NCBI GenBank assembly: GCA_963767635.1 | Contig: CAVYEM010000003.1 | Span: 186,001 to 250,000, forward strand | Direction: 5' to 3' | From: CAVYEM01 sp963767635 | GTDB lineage: Bacteria > Vulcanimicrobiota > Vulcanimicrobiia > Vulcanimicrobiales > Vulcanimicrobiaceae | Length of the DNA: 64,000 bases | Shown: in pieces, positions 52,981 through 61,010 of the stretch | Layout of the letters: every line of letters starts with the position of its first letter | How positions within the stretch are numbered: the first letter of the stretch is position 1 | Notes under the pieces: model-generated | What the model was told of the DNA's origin: nothing | The model's database searches: none | What the model saw: only the letters and a program-made list of their open reading frames with translations | Translations under genes and position numbers: made by a program

Positions 52981-53967
52981 ATGATATTGGACATCGGTAT
53001 CGACTTGGGAACGGCTAATGTGCTCGTGCACGTGAAGGGCAAGGGCATCGTCTTGCGCGAGCCGTCGGTGGTGGCAAAGGACATGAACAATGGCCGAACG
53101 CTCGCCGTCGGTGAAGAGGCGCGGCTGATGCTCGGCAAAACGCCGGCGCACATTCAAGCGATTCGGCCGTTGCGTGATGGGGTCATTGCCGACTTCGAAG
53201 TCACCGAAGCGATGTTGAGTGATTTCATCAAAAAAGTGATGAGCGACCGTTCTTGGCTTTCTTCGCTGTTCAAGCCCAAGCCGAACGTCGTGATCTGCGT
53301 GCCTGCCGAAATTACGAGCGTCGAGGAGCGCGCCGTGAAAGATGCCGCCAAACTCGCGGGGGCCAAGCACGTCGAAATCATCGAAGAACCGATGGCCGCC
53401 GCCATCGGCGCCGGTTTGCCGATCGACGGGCCCTCGGGCAGCATGGTGGTCGACATCGGGGGCGGCACGACGGACGTTGCCGTCATCTCGCTGGGCGGCA
53501 TCGTCGTTTCGCAGTCGCTTCGCGTCGCCGGCAACAAAATGGACGAGGCGCTCATTCGCTATATTCGGCGCGTGTACAATCTGATGATCGGCGAGCGTAC
53601 CGCCGAAGAGATCAAAATCAAAATCGGATCGGCCTACCGGTTGGAGTCGGAACTCGCCATGGAGATTCGGGGTCGCGATCTGATCAACGGCCTGCCCAAA
53701 ACCGTCAAGATCACGAGCGAAGAGATTCGCGAAGCGCTTTCGGAACCCGTCGGCGCGATCGTCGAAGCGGTAAAATCGGTGCTCGAGAAGACTCCCCCAG
53801 AATTGGCCGCCGACATCATCGATCGGGGCGTAATTCTAACGGGCGGAGGGGCGCTGCTGCGCGGATTGGACAAATTGCTGGCCGAAGTGTGCGGCATTCC
53901 CGTAATCATCGCCGAGGATCCGCTCTCGTGCGTTGCGCTGGGCACGGGGATGCGCGTGCGTTTATAA
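52981..53967 (+). CDS. mreB: Rod-shape-determining actin homologue MreB/Mbl
   Basis: The 328-residue protein is an actin-like ATPase: DIGIDLGTANVLVHVKGKGIVLREPSVVA, the phosphate-2 motif MVVDIGGGTTDVAVISLGG, and the adenosine motif GVILTGGGALLRGLDKLL. It directs cell-wall synthesis at the membrane. In this window it lies 50 kb from mreC-mreD-mrdA, not with them. Start ATG 52981. Repeat A copy 2 follows the stop. Confidence 0.96.
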   Translation: MILDIGIDLGTANVLVHVKGKGIVLREPSVVAKDMNNGRTLAVGEEARLMLGKTPAHIQAIRPLRDGVIADFEVTEAMLSDFIKKVMSDRSWLSSLFKPKPNVVICVPAEITSVEERAVKDAAKLAGAKHVEIIEEPMAAAIGAGLPIDGPSGSMVVDIGGGTTDVAVISLGGIVVSQSLRVAGNKMDEALIRYIRRVYNLMIGERTAEEIKIKIGSAYRLESELAMEIRGRDLINGLPKTVKITSEEIREALSEPVGAIVEAVKSVLEKTPPELAADIIDRGVILTGGGALLRGLDKLLAEVCGIPVIIAEDPLSCVALGTGMRVRL

Positions 53968-53977
53968 AGGCGTATGC

Positions 53978-54058
53978 GCGCATAGCTTGTCCTACAGGAT
54001 GCCGAAGGGCGCCGGGGCCCCGGCCTTCGGCCCTCACGCTGTGGAATACCGGGGCGGT
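53978..54058 (+). repeat. Intergenic palindromic repeat A, copy 2
   Basis: The element shares TGTCCTACAGGA, CGAAGGGCGC and CCCCGGCCTTCGGCCC with copy 1 (8434-8514), in the same order. Outer arms GCCGAAGG (54001-54008) and CCTTCGGC (54023-54030) pair around an inner CCGGGGCCCCGG palindrome. It lies between mreB and tsaC. Confidence 0.6.
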
Positions 54059-54075
54059 CGTGAGCCGGCTCGGGT

Positions 54076-54747
54076 ATGAACTTCACAGTGAAGGTTGCAA
54101 ACGTTATGGATGCACGCAAGGAATCGCACGCTCGCGTTTGCGAGGAAGCGGCGAGCGTCGTTTTCGGCGGCGGGACGGTTATTTTTCCTACGGACACCGT
54201 CTACGGCATCGGCTGCGATCCGTACAACGTGACGGCGATCGCGCGGATCTATGGCGCGAAGGAACGCCCCGCGAACCGGCCCCTCTCCCTGCATGTAGCG
54301 ACCGTGACTGAATTTCTGGAATACGCTGACGATGATCGCGACGCGATCGCCGCGGCTCGCCGCTTGATGCCGGGGCCCGTGACGATAATCATCGTCAAGC
54401 CCTCGTTCATCGATCAGGAGGTGACTGCCGGACTTGCCACGCTTGGATTCCGCGTGCCTGACGATCCGCTGTGCATGCAAATGCTGGAACGCTGCGGCCC
54501 GCTCGCCGGGACGAGCGCGAACACCAGCGGCGAGCGCGCCTACAGCGGCGAGGGCGATGCCGAAGGGCTTCCGGCCGCGGACTTATTGATTGAGAACGGA
54601 CGCACGAAATATGCGCGTGAATCGACCGTCGTCGACATGAGCGGCTCCCAGACGGTCGTCTTGCGCGAAGGAGTCGTATCGGTGGAACGGCTCACCCAGC
54701 TGTTGGGACCGTCGGTTCGCCCTGCGCTTGCGATGCGAAGGACATGA
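54076..54747 (+). CDS. tsaC: L-threonylcarbamoyladenylate synthase (TsaC/YwlC)
   Basis: The 223-residue protein has the YrdC-fold signature: GTVIFPTDTVYGIGCDP, KERPANRPLSLHV and GLATLGFRVPDDP, then the SANTSGE motif. It makes the threonylcarbamoyl adenylate for the t6A modification of tRNAs. Start ATG 54076, with a second ATG at 54106. It overlaps the next gene by 4 bases. Confidence 0.93.
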   Translation: MNFTVKVANVMDARKESHARVCEEAASVVFGGGTVIFPTDTVYGIGCDPYNVTAIARIYGAKERPANRPLSLHVATVTEFLEYADDDRDAIAAARRLMPGPVTIIIVKPSFIDQEVTAGLATLGFRVPDDPLCMQMLERCGPLAGTSANTSGERAYSGEGDAEGLPAADLLIENGRTKYARESTVVDMSGSQTVVLREGVVSVERLTQLLGPSVRPALAMRRT

Positions 54748-55259
54748 TGCATCGACGCTCGTTGCAAGCCTTCGCGGCAGCGCTGGCGATCTTGACGCAA
54801 GCTGCGCAGGCATCTGCGCCAAAGAACGTTTCGGGCATGCCGGCTGGCACAGGCTTCTCGTTTTCGGATTGGCACGTCACGACCGGACAACTGGACGCAA
54901 ACTGGCAAAGCGGTTCCTTCACGACGCCGGGGCACATCGTTCTCACGCGGCCCGGAAGCGACATTCAAGCCGATCGCGCGAGCGGCAATTGGAAATCGCA
55001 CCAAGCGACGCTGACGGGACATGTGGTGCTTCACGACAGCAACGGCGTGCTCACCAATTTCGCGGGACAAACCGGATCGCACGCGCCGGCAACGCTCACG
55101 TGCGAAAATCTGACGATCGACGGCACGACTAAGACGTACGTCGCTACGGGAAACGTGCACTTCATGCAAGGCGGAAGCGACGTGCGAGCCGATCGTGCGG
55201 TAATGAACGGCCTGACGCATGACATTCACCTGTACGGAAACGTGCAGCTTTCGCAATGA
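54744..55259 (+). CDS. LptA/OstA-like periplasmic protein, copy 1
   Basis: The 171-residue protein has a signal peptide (residues 1-24) and a beta-jellyroll OstA-like domain built of repeats: HIVLTRPGSDIQADRASGNWKS, ATLTGHVVLHD, NLTIDGTTKTYVATGNVHFMQGGSDVRADRAVM. The repeated xxRADRA and GxVxxxxG elements are typical of the LPS-transport bridge. It overlaps the second copy by 4 bases. Function in LPS export is inferred from the fold. Confidence 0.78.
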   Translation: MMHRRSLQAFAAALAILTQAAQASAPKNVSGMPAGTGFSFSDWHVTTGQLDANWQSGSFTTPGHIVLTRPGSDIQADRASGNWKSHQATLTGHVVLHDSNGVLTNFAGQTGSHAPATLTCENLTIDGTTKTYVATGNVHFMQGGSDVRADRAVMNGLTHDIHLYGNVQLSQ

Positions 55260-55918
55260 TGCGCTCCATCGCTCTCGCAGCTGCGCTCGTGCTGGGGGCG
55301 GCCGCCGCCGCTCCGCAGCGTGTTCCGAATCGCGCGCCGCATCGGCCAACGGCGTCGGCAGCGATTGGCGAGTGGAACATGCAGACGGACCGCCTCAGCG
55401 CGAACATGGGTTCCGGGCGGTTTTCCGCTCCCGATCACGTCACGCTCACGCGCGCGGACGGATCGGTGATTCAAGCGGATCGCGCCACCGGGAACTACAA
55501 GCAGCGACAAGCCGCGCTCTATGGCCACGTCAGTTTGCGCGACACGGGGGGAACGTTCGGCTTGAAGAGCGCGCAAGGCGCGCAAAGCCGCGGGCCCGCC
55601 ACGCTTACGGCCGATGAGATGCACGTGGATGATACCGCGCGCCTCTACGATGCCGCCGGCAGCGTGCACTACGAGCAAGGCGATACCAGCGTTGACGCGC
55701 AAACGGCGCACTTGAACGACGCGACGCACGACTTGAATCTGGCCGGCAAAGTACACGTCGTGCAAGGGGATCGTACGCTGTATGCCGATCGCGCCGCGTA
55801 TAACACGCAAACCGGCAACGGCACGGCCGACAGCAACGTGACGATGACGTTTCCGGGCATCACGCCCACGATCGCGACACCCAAACCGATCGTCATCAAA
55901 AAGCCGAAGATTCCGTAA
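55256..55918 (+). CDS. LptA/OstA-like periplasmic protein, copy 2
   Basis: The 220-residue protein has a signal peptide (hydrophobic MRSIALAAALVLGAAAAAP), and OstA-type repeats (VIQADRATGNYKQRQAALYGHVSL, ADEMHVDD, VHYEQGDTSVDAQTAHLN, KVHVVQGDRTLYADRAAYN). It is a paralogue of the preceding gene. Two tandem copies suggest two parts of a longer LPS-transport bridge or a specialised pair. The C-terminus ends with a short P/K/I-rich tail (KPIVIKKPKIP). Confidence 0.78.
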   Translation: MMRSIALAAALVLGAAAAAPQRVPNRAPHRPTASAAIGEWNMQTDRLSANMGSGRFSAPDHVTLTRADGSVIQADRATGNYKQRQAALYGHVSLRDTGGTFGLKSAQGAQSRGPATLTADEMHVDDTARLYDAAGSVHYEQGDTSVDAQTAHLNDATHDLNLAGKVHVVQGDRTLYADRAAYNTQTGNGTADSNVTMTFPGITPTIATPKPIVIKKPKIP

Positions 55919-55924
55919 CCTTTT

Positions 55925-57274
55925 TTGGAACCATCGCTTTTCTCGACCGAGGACTCTTCCCGCGAACCGCTGGCGGCACGCATGCGCCCGCGCACGCTCG
56001 ATGAGTTCGTGGGCCAGCAGCATGTCGTCGGCGCAGGGCACGCGCTTCGGCGGGCAATAGAACGCGACGCGATTCCTTCCATGGTGTTATGGGGACCACC
56101 CGGGACCGGGAAGACGACGCTCGCGGAGATCATCGCTCGCGTAACGGGCGCACATTTTACTTCGCTTTCGGCGGTAAGCGCCGGCGTCGCGGATTTGCGC
56201 AAGGTCATGGCGCAGGCGCAGCAGCGGCGATCCTTGGGGAAACGCACCGTGCTCTTCATCGATGAAATTCATCGCTTCAACAAAGCACAGCAGGACGCCG
56301 TGCTTCCCTATGTGGAGAACGGCACCGTCACGCTGATCGGGGCAACGACCGAGAATCCGTCGTTTGAAGTAAACTCGGCGCTGCTCTCGCGCTCGCGTGT
56401 GTTCGTGCTGCAGGCATTGAGCGATGAAGAGGTCGGCACCATCATCGATCGCGCCCTCGAAGATCGCGAGCGTGGCCTGGGTTCTCTGGGCGTGCGGCTG
56501 GATCAACAAGCCCGAGCCGCGTTGATAACGCTCTCGAATGGAGACGCGCGTAGCGCGCTGGGCACCCTTGAGTTCGCAGCCGGCACCGCGCCGCAGCAAG
56601 ACGACGGCACCCGTCTGTTGACCGCCGAGCTGATCGCCGATGCGATGCAGCGGCGCGCCGCATCATACGACAAAGGCGGAGATCAGCATTACCAGGTGAT
56701 TAGCGCGTTCATCAAGAGCATTCGCGGAAGCGATCCGGATGCCGCGGTGTACTGGCTGGCGCGAATGGTCGACGGCGGAGAAGATCCGCTCTTCATCGCT
56801 CGGCGTTTGGTTATTCTTGCCTCTGAAGACGTCGGTCTCGCCGACTCGCGCGCCATCGGCATCGCCGTCGCCGCGCAGCAGGCCGTGCACTTCATCGGCA
56901 TGCCCGAAGGGTTTTACCCGCTCGCGCATGCGACGTTGTATTTGGCCGCCGCTCCGAAAAGCAACAGCGTGGGGCGCGCGTACGGCGCGGCCATGCACGA
57001 CGTCGAACAAACGCGCAATGAACCTGTTCCGCTGCATCTGCGCAATGCGCCGACCGGGTTGATGAAAAACCTAGGCTACGGCCGCGACTATGAATACGCT
57101 CACGAAGCGGACGAGTACCGCAGCCATCGCGGCGACTTGCCGCCCGCGCAGCGTCTGCAAGCGTATCTGCCGCAAAATCTGCGCGATCGCCGCTATTATG
57201 AACCGGGGACGCAAGGCGAAGAGCAGCGCCTCGCCGACTGGGCGGCTCGCCGCAACGCGGATTCAGCGAAATGA
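55925..57274 (+). CDS. rarA: Replication-associated recombination protein RarA (MgsA)
   Basis: The 449-residue AAA+ ATPase has Walker A WGPPGTGKTTLAEII, Walker B TVLFIDEIHRFNKAQQDAVLP, sensor ATTENPSFEVN and the C-terminal region HVGLADSRAIGIAVAAQQAVHFIGMPEG typical of RarA. It acts at stalled replication forks. Start TTG 55925, 6 bases after the second LptA-like gene. Confidence 0.94.
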   Translation: MEPSLFSTEDSSREPLAARMRPRTLDEFVGQQHVVGAGHALRRAIERDAIPSMVLWGPPGTGKTTLAEIIARVTGAHFTSLSAVSAGVADLRKVMAQAQQRRSLGKRTVLFIDEIHRFNKAQQDAVLPYVENGTVTLIGATTENPSFEVNSALLSRSRVFVLQALSDEEVGTIIDRALEDRERGLGSLGVRLDQQARAALITLSNGDARSALGTLEFAAGTAPQQDDGTRLLTAELIADAMQRRAASYDKGGDQHYQVISAFIKSIRGSDPDAAVYWLARMVDGGEDPLFIARRLVILASEDVGLADSRAIGIAVAAQQAVHFIGMPEGFYPLAHATLYLAAAPKSNSVGRAYGAAMHDVEQTRNEPVPLHLRNAPTGLMKNLGYGRDYEYAHEADEYRSHRGDLPPAQRLQAYLPQNLRDRRYYEPGTQGEEQRLADWAARRNADSAK

Positions 57275-57306
57275 AAAAAAAAGAGCGGCCCGGTTTCCCG
57301 GACCGC
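57274..57306 (-). terminator. Strong intrinsic terminator on the minus strand
   Basis: On the minus strand a 9-bp stem (GCGGUCCGG, GAAA loop, CCGGGCCGC; one G-U pair) is followed by C-U-C and nine U (57282-57274). It is a textbook terminator, but no minus-strand gene ends here; the plus direction has the A-run instead. It may end a small antisense RNA from the 57307-57400 region. Confidence 0.75.
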
Positions 57307-57383
57307 CCACCGTTGCTACTTCTCGGAGTGTGCAATGGAGCTTCGCACGACGATATCGTAATGAGCCTATCTGAGAATCCGCT

Positions 57384-58557
57384 GTGATCGAACGCATCTA
57401 TTTGGACTACGCGGCGACGACGCCGGTTCGGCCCGAAGCACTGGAGGCGATGCTGCCGTATTTTTCGCAGAACGCCTACAACCCGAGTTCGGCTCACGCC
57501 GAGGGACGCGCCGCTCGCATGGCGCTGGACGACGCTCGTTCGCGCATCGCCGGGTGCATCGGCGCGAGGCCAAAGGAGGTGCTCTTCACCGGCAGCGGTT
57601 CCGAGGCGGACAATATGGCGCTGCTTGGAATCGCACGGGCGTTGCGCGCGCATGGACGGCATATCGTGTCGACCGCCGTGGAGCATCATGCGGTCCTGCA
57701 CGCACTCGATGCCCTCCGAGCCGACGGCTTCGAAATCACGCTTCTGGGAGTCGACGATCAGGGACGCGTCGATCCCGACGCGTTCGAACACGCGCTGCGC
57801 CCGGAAACGATCCTGGCTTCGGTCATGTACGTCAACAACGAACTGGGGACCGTCCAGCCGATTGCGCGGCTCGCGCAGGCCGCCCGCGCTCGCGGCGTCG
57901 CTTTTCATACCGACGCGGTGCAGGCGGCGGCGTATTTGCCAATCGACGTGAAGGCGCTGGGCGTGGATGCGATGTCCTTGGGCGCGCACAAGTTTTACGG
58001 TCCCAAGGGCGTTGGCGCGCTCTACCTGCGCGAAGGCACGCCGCTCGTGCCAATCGTGCACGGCGGCTCGCAGGAGTTTTCCAAACGCGCGGGCACGGAA
58101 AATCTGGCGGGTATCGCCGGCATGGCTGCTGCGCTCGAGCTTTCGGTGCAGGAGCAAAGCGCCGCGACGGTGCGCCTTTCGGAAGCACGCGACGCATTTG
58201 AATCTCACGTGCGCGGCAGCATCGCGGACGTGCGCGTCAACGGTCGCCAAGCCGAACGAGCGCCTCACATATCCAACCTCGCATTCGCGCACGCGCAGTC
58301 CGAGCCGCTCTTGATAAGACTCGACTTGGAGGGCATCGCCGTTTCTGCCGGCAGCGCGTGCGCGTCCGGGGCAATAGAGCCCAGCCACGTCATCGCGCAG
58401 CTCGGCCAGGAGCCTGCCTGGACCGGCGGGGTCCTACGCTTCTCGTTCGGACGGGGAACCACGAGCGCACAGGCTCGATCGTACGGCCGAACTGCTGGCG
58501 CAAGCAGTAGCCGACTTGCGGAAATCTCCGGGAGCGCGCCTGATACGAGGCTTTTGA
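57384..58557 (+). CDS. Cysteine desulfurase (IscS/NifS family), one-base frame break
   Basis: The 391-codon protein has MIERIYLDYAATTPVRPEALEAML, the PLP lysine in SLGAHKFYGPKGVGALYL and the reactive Cys in SAGSACASGAIEPSHV. It delivers sulphur for iron-sulphur clusters and tRNA thiolation. After TTSAQ a surplus base at 58472/58473 (CAG-G-CTC) breaks the frame; removing it gives LDRTAELLAQAVADLRKS and a stop at 58557. Span 1174 equals 391 codons plus one. Start GTG 57384. Confidence 0.88.
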
Positions 58558-58615
58558 GGAAAAAGGGGAATAGGTGGTTCACGGTCGGGGCAGATAACCC
58601 GACGGAGGTTAAGCG

Positions 58616-59029
58616 TTGAGCACAGGCTTTGATTGGTGGTCTGTTTTTCTCGATGTCGCCGGCGGCGTCGGAGCGTTTTTAGCAGGCCTAGGCATTTTCG
58701 TCGCGATGGCGGCGGTCGCGCGCACGTTGCGCCGGCTGAATCAGACGCTGGACGGGCTCGACGAGCAAGTCGCATCGCTCGGAAGGCCGGTGAGCGAAAC
58801 CTTGGCGCACGTCGGCGGCATTGCAGATACCGCAGACCGGACCATCGCCAAACTTTCGGGCGTGGTGGCGTCCTTGGAGCGTGTTGCGGCCTCGCTTGCG
58901 AACACCGCAACCCTCACCCAAGACGCGCTCTCGCCCGCGATCGTGAACGTCGGAGCGACGCTCGGCGGCGTGAGCGCCGGTCTTCGCCGGCTGGTTCGCG
59001 GCGGCAAACCGCCCGGTGAGGGAGGATGA
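58616..59029 (+). CDS. DUF948-like membrane protein
   Basis: The 137-residue protein has an N-terminal hydrophobic segment (VFLDVAGGVGAFLAGLGIFVAMAAVA) and an extended helical region with TLDGLDEQVASLGRPVSETLAHVGGI. This matches the DUF948 group of unknown function, often found with YtxH proteins. Start TTG 58616. It overlaps the next gene by 4 bases. Confidence 0.7.
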   Translation: MSTGFDWWSVFLDVAGGVGAFLAGLGIFVAMAAVARTLRRLNQTLDGLDEQVASLGRPVSETLAHVGGIADTADRTIAKLSGVVASLERVAASLANTATLTQDALSPAIVNVGATLGGVSAGLRRLVRGGKPPGEGG

Positions 59030-59388
59030 GCCAAGGCAAGGGCGGCGGATTTTTCGCGGGATTCACGTTGGGAGCGCTGGCGGGGGGCGTTCTGGCCTAC
59101 ATCATCATGCAGGATGAAGCGCGGGACGTTCTGATGGGCAAGGCGCGCGAGGCGGGCAACTTTGCCGTCGATGCCGGCGGCGATCTGCGCGGCCGAGTCA
59201 GCGACGTTGCAGCCTCGATTCAAGGCAATGCCGCCGACCTGTATGCGCGTGGAAAAAACGTCGTGGAAAACGCGCGAACCACTATCAACGCCGCAGTCGA
59301 CGAAGGGCAAACGACGGCGGACCAAGTGCGCGGCGACTTGTCGCGCAAGTCCCAATCGCAGTCCCAAACTCAATCACCGGACTCCTAG
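59026..59388 (+). CDS. YtxH-like protein
   Basis: The 120-residue protein starts with a glycine-rich hydrophobic segment (GGFFAGFTLGALAGGVLAYIIM) and a long helical alanine/asparagine-rich tail. It matches the YtxH group of membrane-anchored stress proteins. Start ATG 59026. It is followed by the anti-sigma module after 8 bases. Confidence 0.7.
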   Translation: MSQGKGGGFFAGFTLGALAGGVLAYIIMQDEARDVLMGKAREAGNFAVDAGGDLRGRVSDVAASIQGNAADLYARGKNVVENARTTINAAVDEGQTTADQVRGDLSRKSQSQSQTQSPDS

Positions 59389-59396
59389 GAGCAAGC

Positions 59397-59741
59397 GTGG
59401 ATATTAAAGTAAACGTCCGAGAGGCGCAGGGCGACACCTACGTCGTCGATTTAAATGGCGAAATCGACGTGTACACCTCTCCGAAAGTCAAGGACGCCAT
59501 CGGCGATCTCATCGACAAGGGTCATTACAATCTCGTCATCAACTTGGAAAAAGTGCGCTACATCGACTCGACGGGTCTAGGCGTGCTCATCGGCGGACTC
59601 AAGCGCGTGCGCGAGCACGGCGGAACGGTCAACTTGGTGTGCACGAACCCGCAGATCAAGAAAATCTTCGACATTACCGGCCTGGTGAAGATTTTCGGCA
59701 TTTATGACGACGAGGACGCCGCCATGAAGGCGCTCGTGTGA
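59397..59741 (+). CDS. Anti-sigma factor antagonist (RsbV/SpoIIAA type, STAS domain)
   Basis: The 114-residue protein has the STAS core with the phosphorylated serine in YIDSTGLGVLIGGLKRV. Start is a GTG at 59397. It binds the following anti-sigma kinase when unphosphorylated and so frees the sigma factor. It overlaps the anti-sigma gene by 4 bases; the three genes form one partner-switching unit. Confidence 0.9.
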   Translation: MDIKVNVREAQGDTYVVDLNGEIDVYTSPKVKDAIGDLIDKGHYNLVINLEKVRYIDSTGLGVLIGGLKRVREHGGTVNLVCTNPQIKKIFDITGLVKIFGIYDDEDAAMKALV

Positions 59742-60169
59742 ACCAGCCGATCGCCGATTCCGATCGGTCCTTAGGGATCGTGGAACTGCGCATTCCCAGC
59801 AAGGCCGAATGGGTTGCCGTTGCCCGTCTGGCCGTGGCTGCCGTCGCGAACCGCTTGAACTTCTCGATCGAAGACATCGAAGACGTGAAGCTGGCGATCG
59901 CCGAGGCGTGCACGAATTGCATCCAACACGCGCACGAGAGCGATCAAATAGAGATCATGTGTGAAACCGAAGCCGACGCGCTGACCTTGCGCGTTCGCGA
60001 TCACGGTCGAGGAACGCGGCCTGAAACGATTCAGTCGCGGCGCGTCGACGAGCCCCGCGTCGGCGGCCTCGGCGTATTTTTGATCCGCTCGCTCATGGAT
60101 ACGGTCGAGTACGACGTGCATCCCGAGAGGGGCACGAATCTGGTCATGACCAAAAAAGTCTCAACTTAG
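59738..60169 (+). CDS. Anti-sigma factor, serine kinase (RsbW/SpoIIAB type)
   Basis: The 143-residue GHKL-fold protein has the N-box IAEACTNCIQHA, the DHGRGTRP G1-box and GLGVFLIRSLMD G2-box with VMTKK at the end. It binds and inactivates the sigma factor and phosphorylates the STAS partner. Start GTG 59738. Two bases separate its stop from the sigma gene. Confidence 0.9.
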   Translation: MNQPIADSDRSLGIVELRIPSKAEWVAVARLAVAAVANRLNFSIEDIEDVKLAIAEACTNCIQHAHESDQIEIMCETEADALTLRVRDHGRGTRPETIQSRRVDEPRVGGLGVFLIRSLMDTVEYDVHPERGTNLVMTKKVST

Positions 60170-60171
60170 CT

Positions 60172-60966
60172 TTGGCCGTGCATCAGCATACCGAAGAGGA
60201 GCGTTGGGACCGCCAAAAAACACGCGAGGCATTTGCGCGGTTCGCCGACGCGAAAAAGCGTGCGGGCCATCCCGATCACGAACGCTTGCGCAGCGAGCTC
60301 GTCGTCGCGCATCTGAATCTCGTGCGCTACCTTGCGGTCAAATTTGCCAATCGCGGCGAATCGTTGGACGATCTCATTCAAGTCGGAACGGTAGGACTGC
60401 TCAAAGCGATCGATCGTTTCGACCTGGAGCGCGGCGTCGAATTTACGACGTATGCGACGCCGACGATCGTGGGCGAAATCAAACGCTACTTCCGTGACAA
60501 AGGCTGGGCCGTCAAAGTCCCCAGACGGCTGCAGGAGCTCAACCTTGCGGTCAACCGCGCGATTGAAAAGCTTTCGGTAAAGATGGGCCGCAGTCCGACG
60601 GTCTGCGAACTGGCCGAGCATTTGAGCGCCTCCGAAGAAGACATTCTGGAAGCGCAGGAACTGGGACAAGCCTACAACTTGCTCTCGCTCGATACGGAGC
60701 TCTCCGGTGAGGGCGACAAAAAGTCGCAGACGCTGGCCGACTACATCGGAACCACCGACGCGGGCCTGGCCCTACTCGAGGACAAGGCCAACCTCGAGCG
60801 CGCGTTCGAAGTGCTGACCGGCCGCGAGCGCGTGATCCTCTACCTGCGGTTCTACGAAAGCGTCTCCCAAACGGAGATCGCCAAACGGCTGAACGTCTCG
60901 CAGATGCACGTTTCGCGCTTGCAGCAGAAGGCGCTCGAAAAGCTCCGGCACGTTTTGCAAGAGTAA
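60172..60966 (+). CDS. Sigma factor of the SigB/SigF/SigG type
   Basis: The 264-residue sigma factor has region 2 (HLNLVRYLAVKFANRGESLDDLIQVGTVGLLKAIDRFD) with the RNA polymerase-binding part, region 3 (KVPRRLQELNLAVNRAIEKL) and region 4 (LTGRERVILYLRFYESVSQTEIAKRLNVSQMHVSRLQQKAL). It lacks region 1.1, so belongs to group 3. Start TTG 60172. Controlled by the preceding two genes; probably a general-stress or envelope regulon. Confidence 0.92.
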   Translation: MAVHQHTEEERWDRQKTREAFARFADAKKRAGHPDHERLRSELVVAHLNLVRYLAVKFANRGESLDDLIQVGTVGLLKAIDRFDLERGVEFTTYATPTIVGEIKRYFRDKGWAVKVPRRLQELNLAVNRAIEKLSVKMGRSPTVCELAEHLSASEEDILEAQELGQAYNLLSLDTELSGEGDKKSQTLADYIGTTDAGLALLEDKANLERAFEVLTGRERVILYLRFYESVSQTEIAKRLNVSQMHVSRLQQKALEKLRHVLQE

Positions 60967-61010
60967 CGGCAGGCCCGGCGCACGCCGTAGGGCCAATATC
61001 ACGTTATCCC

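Noticed and set aside
54001..54030. The hairpin after mreB as an intrinsic terminator
   Set aside because: No U-tract follows, and the same element occurs after fabF, so it is treated as a repeat.
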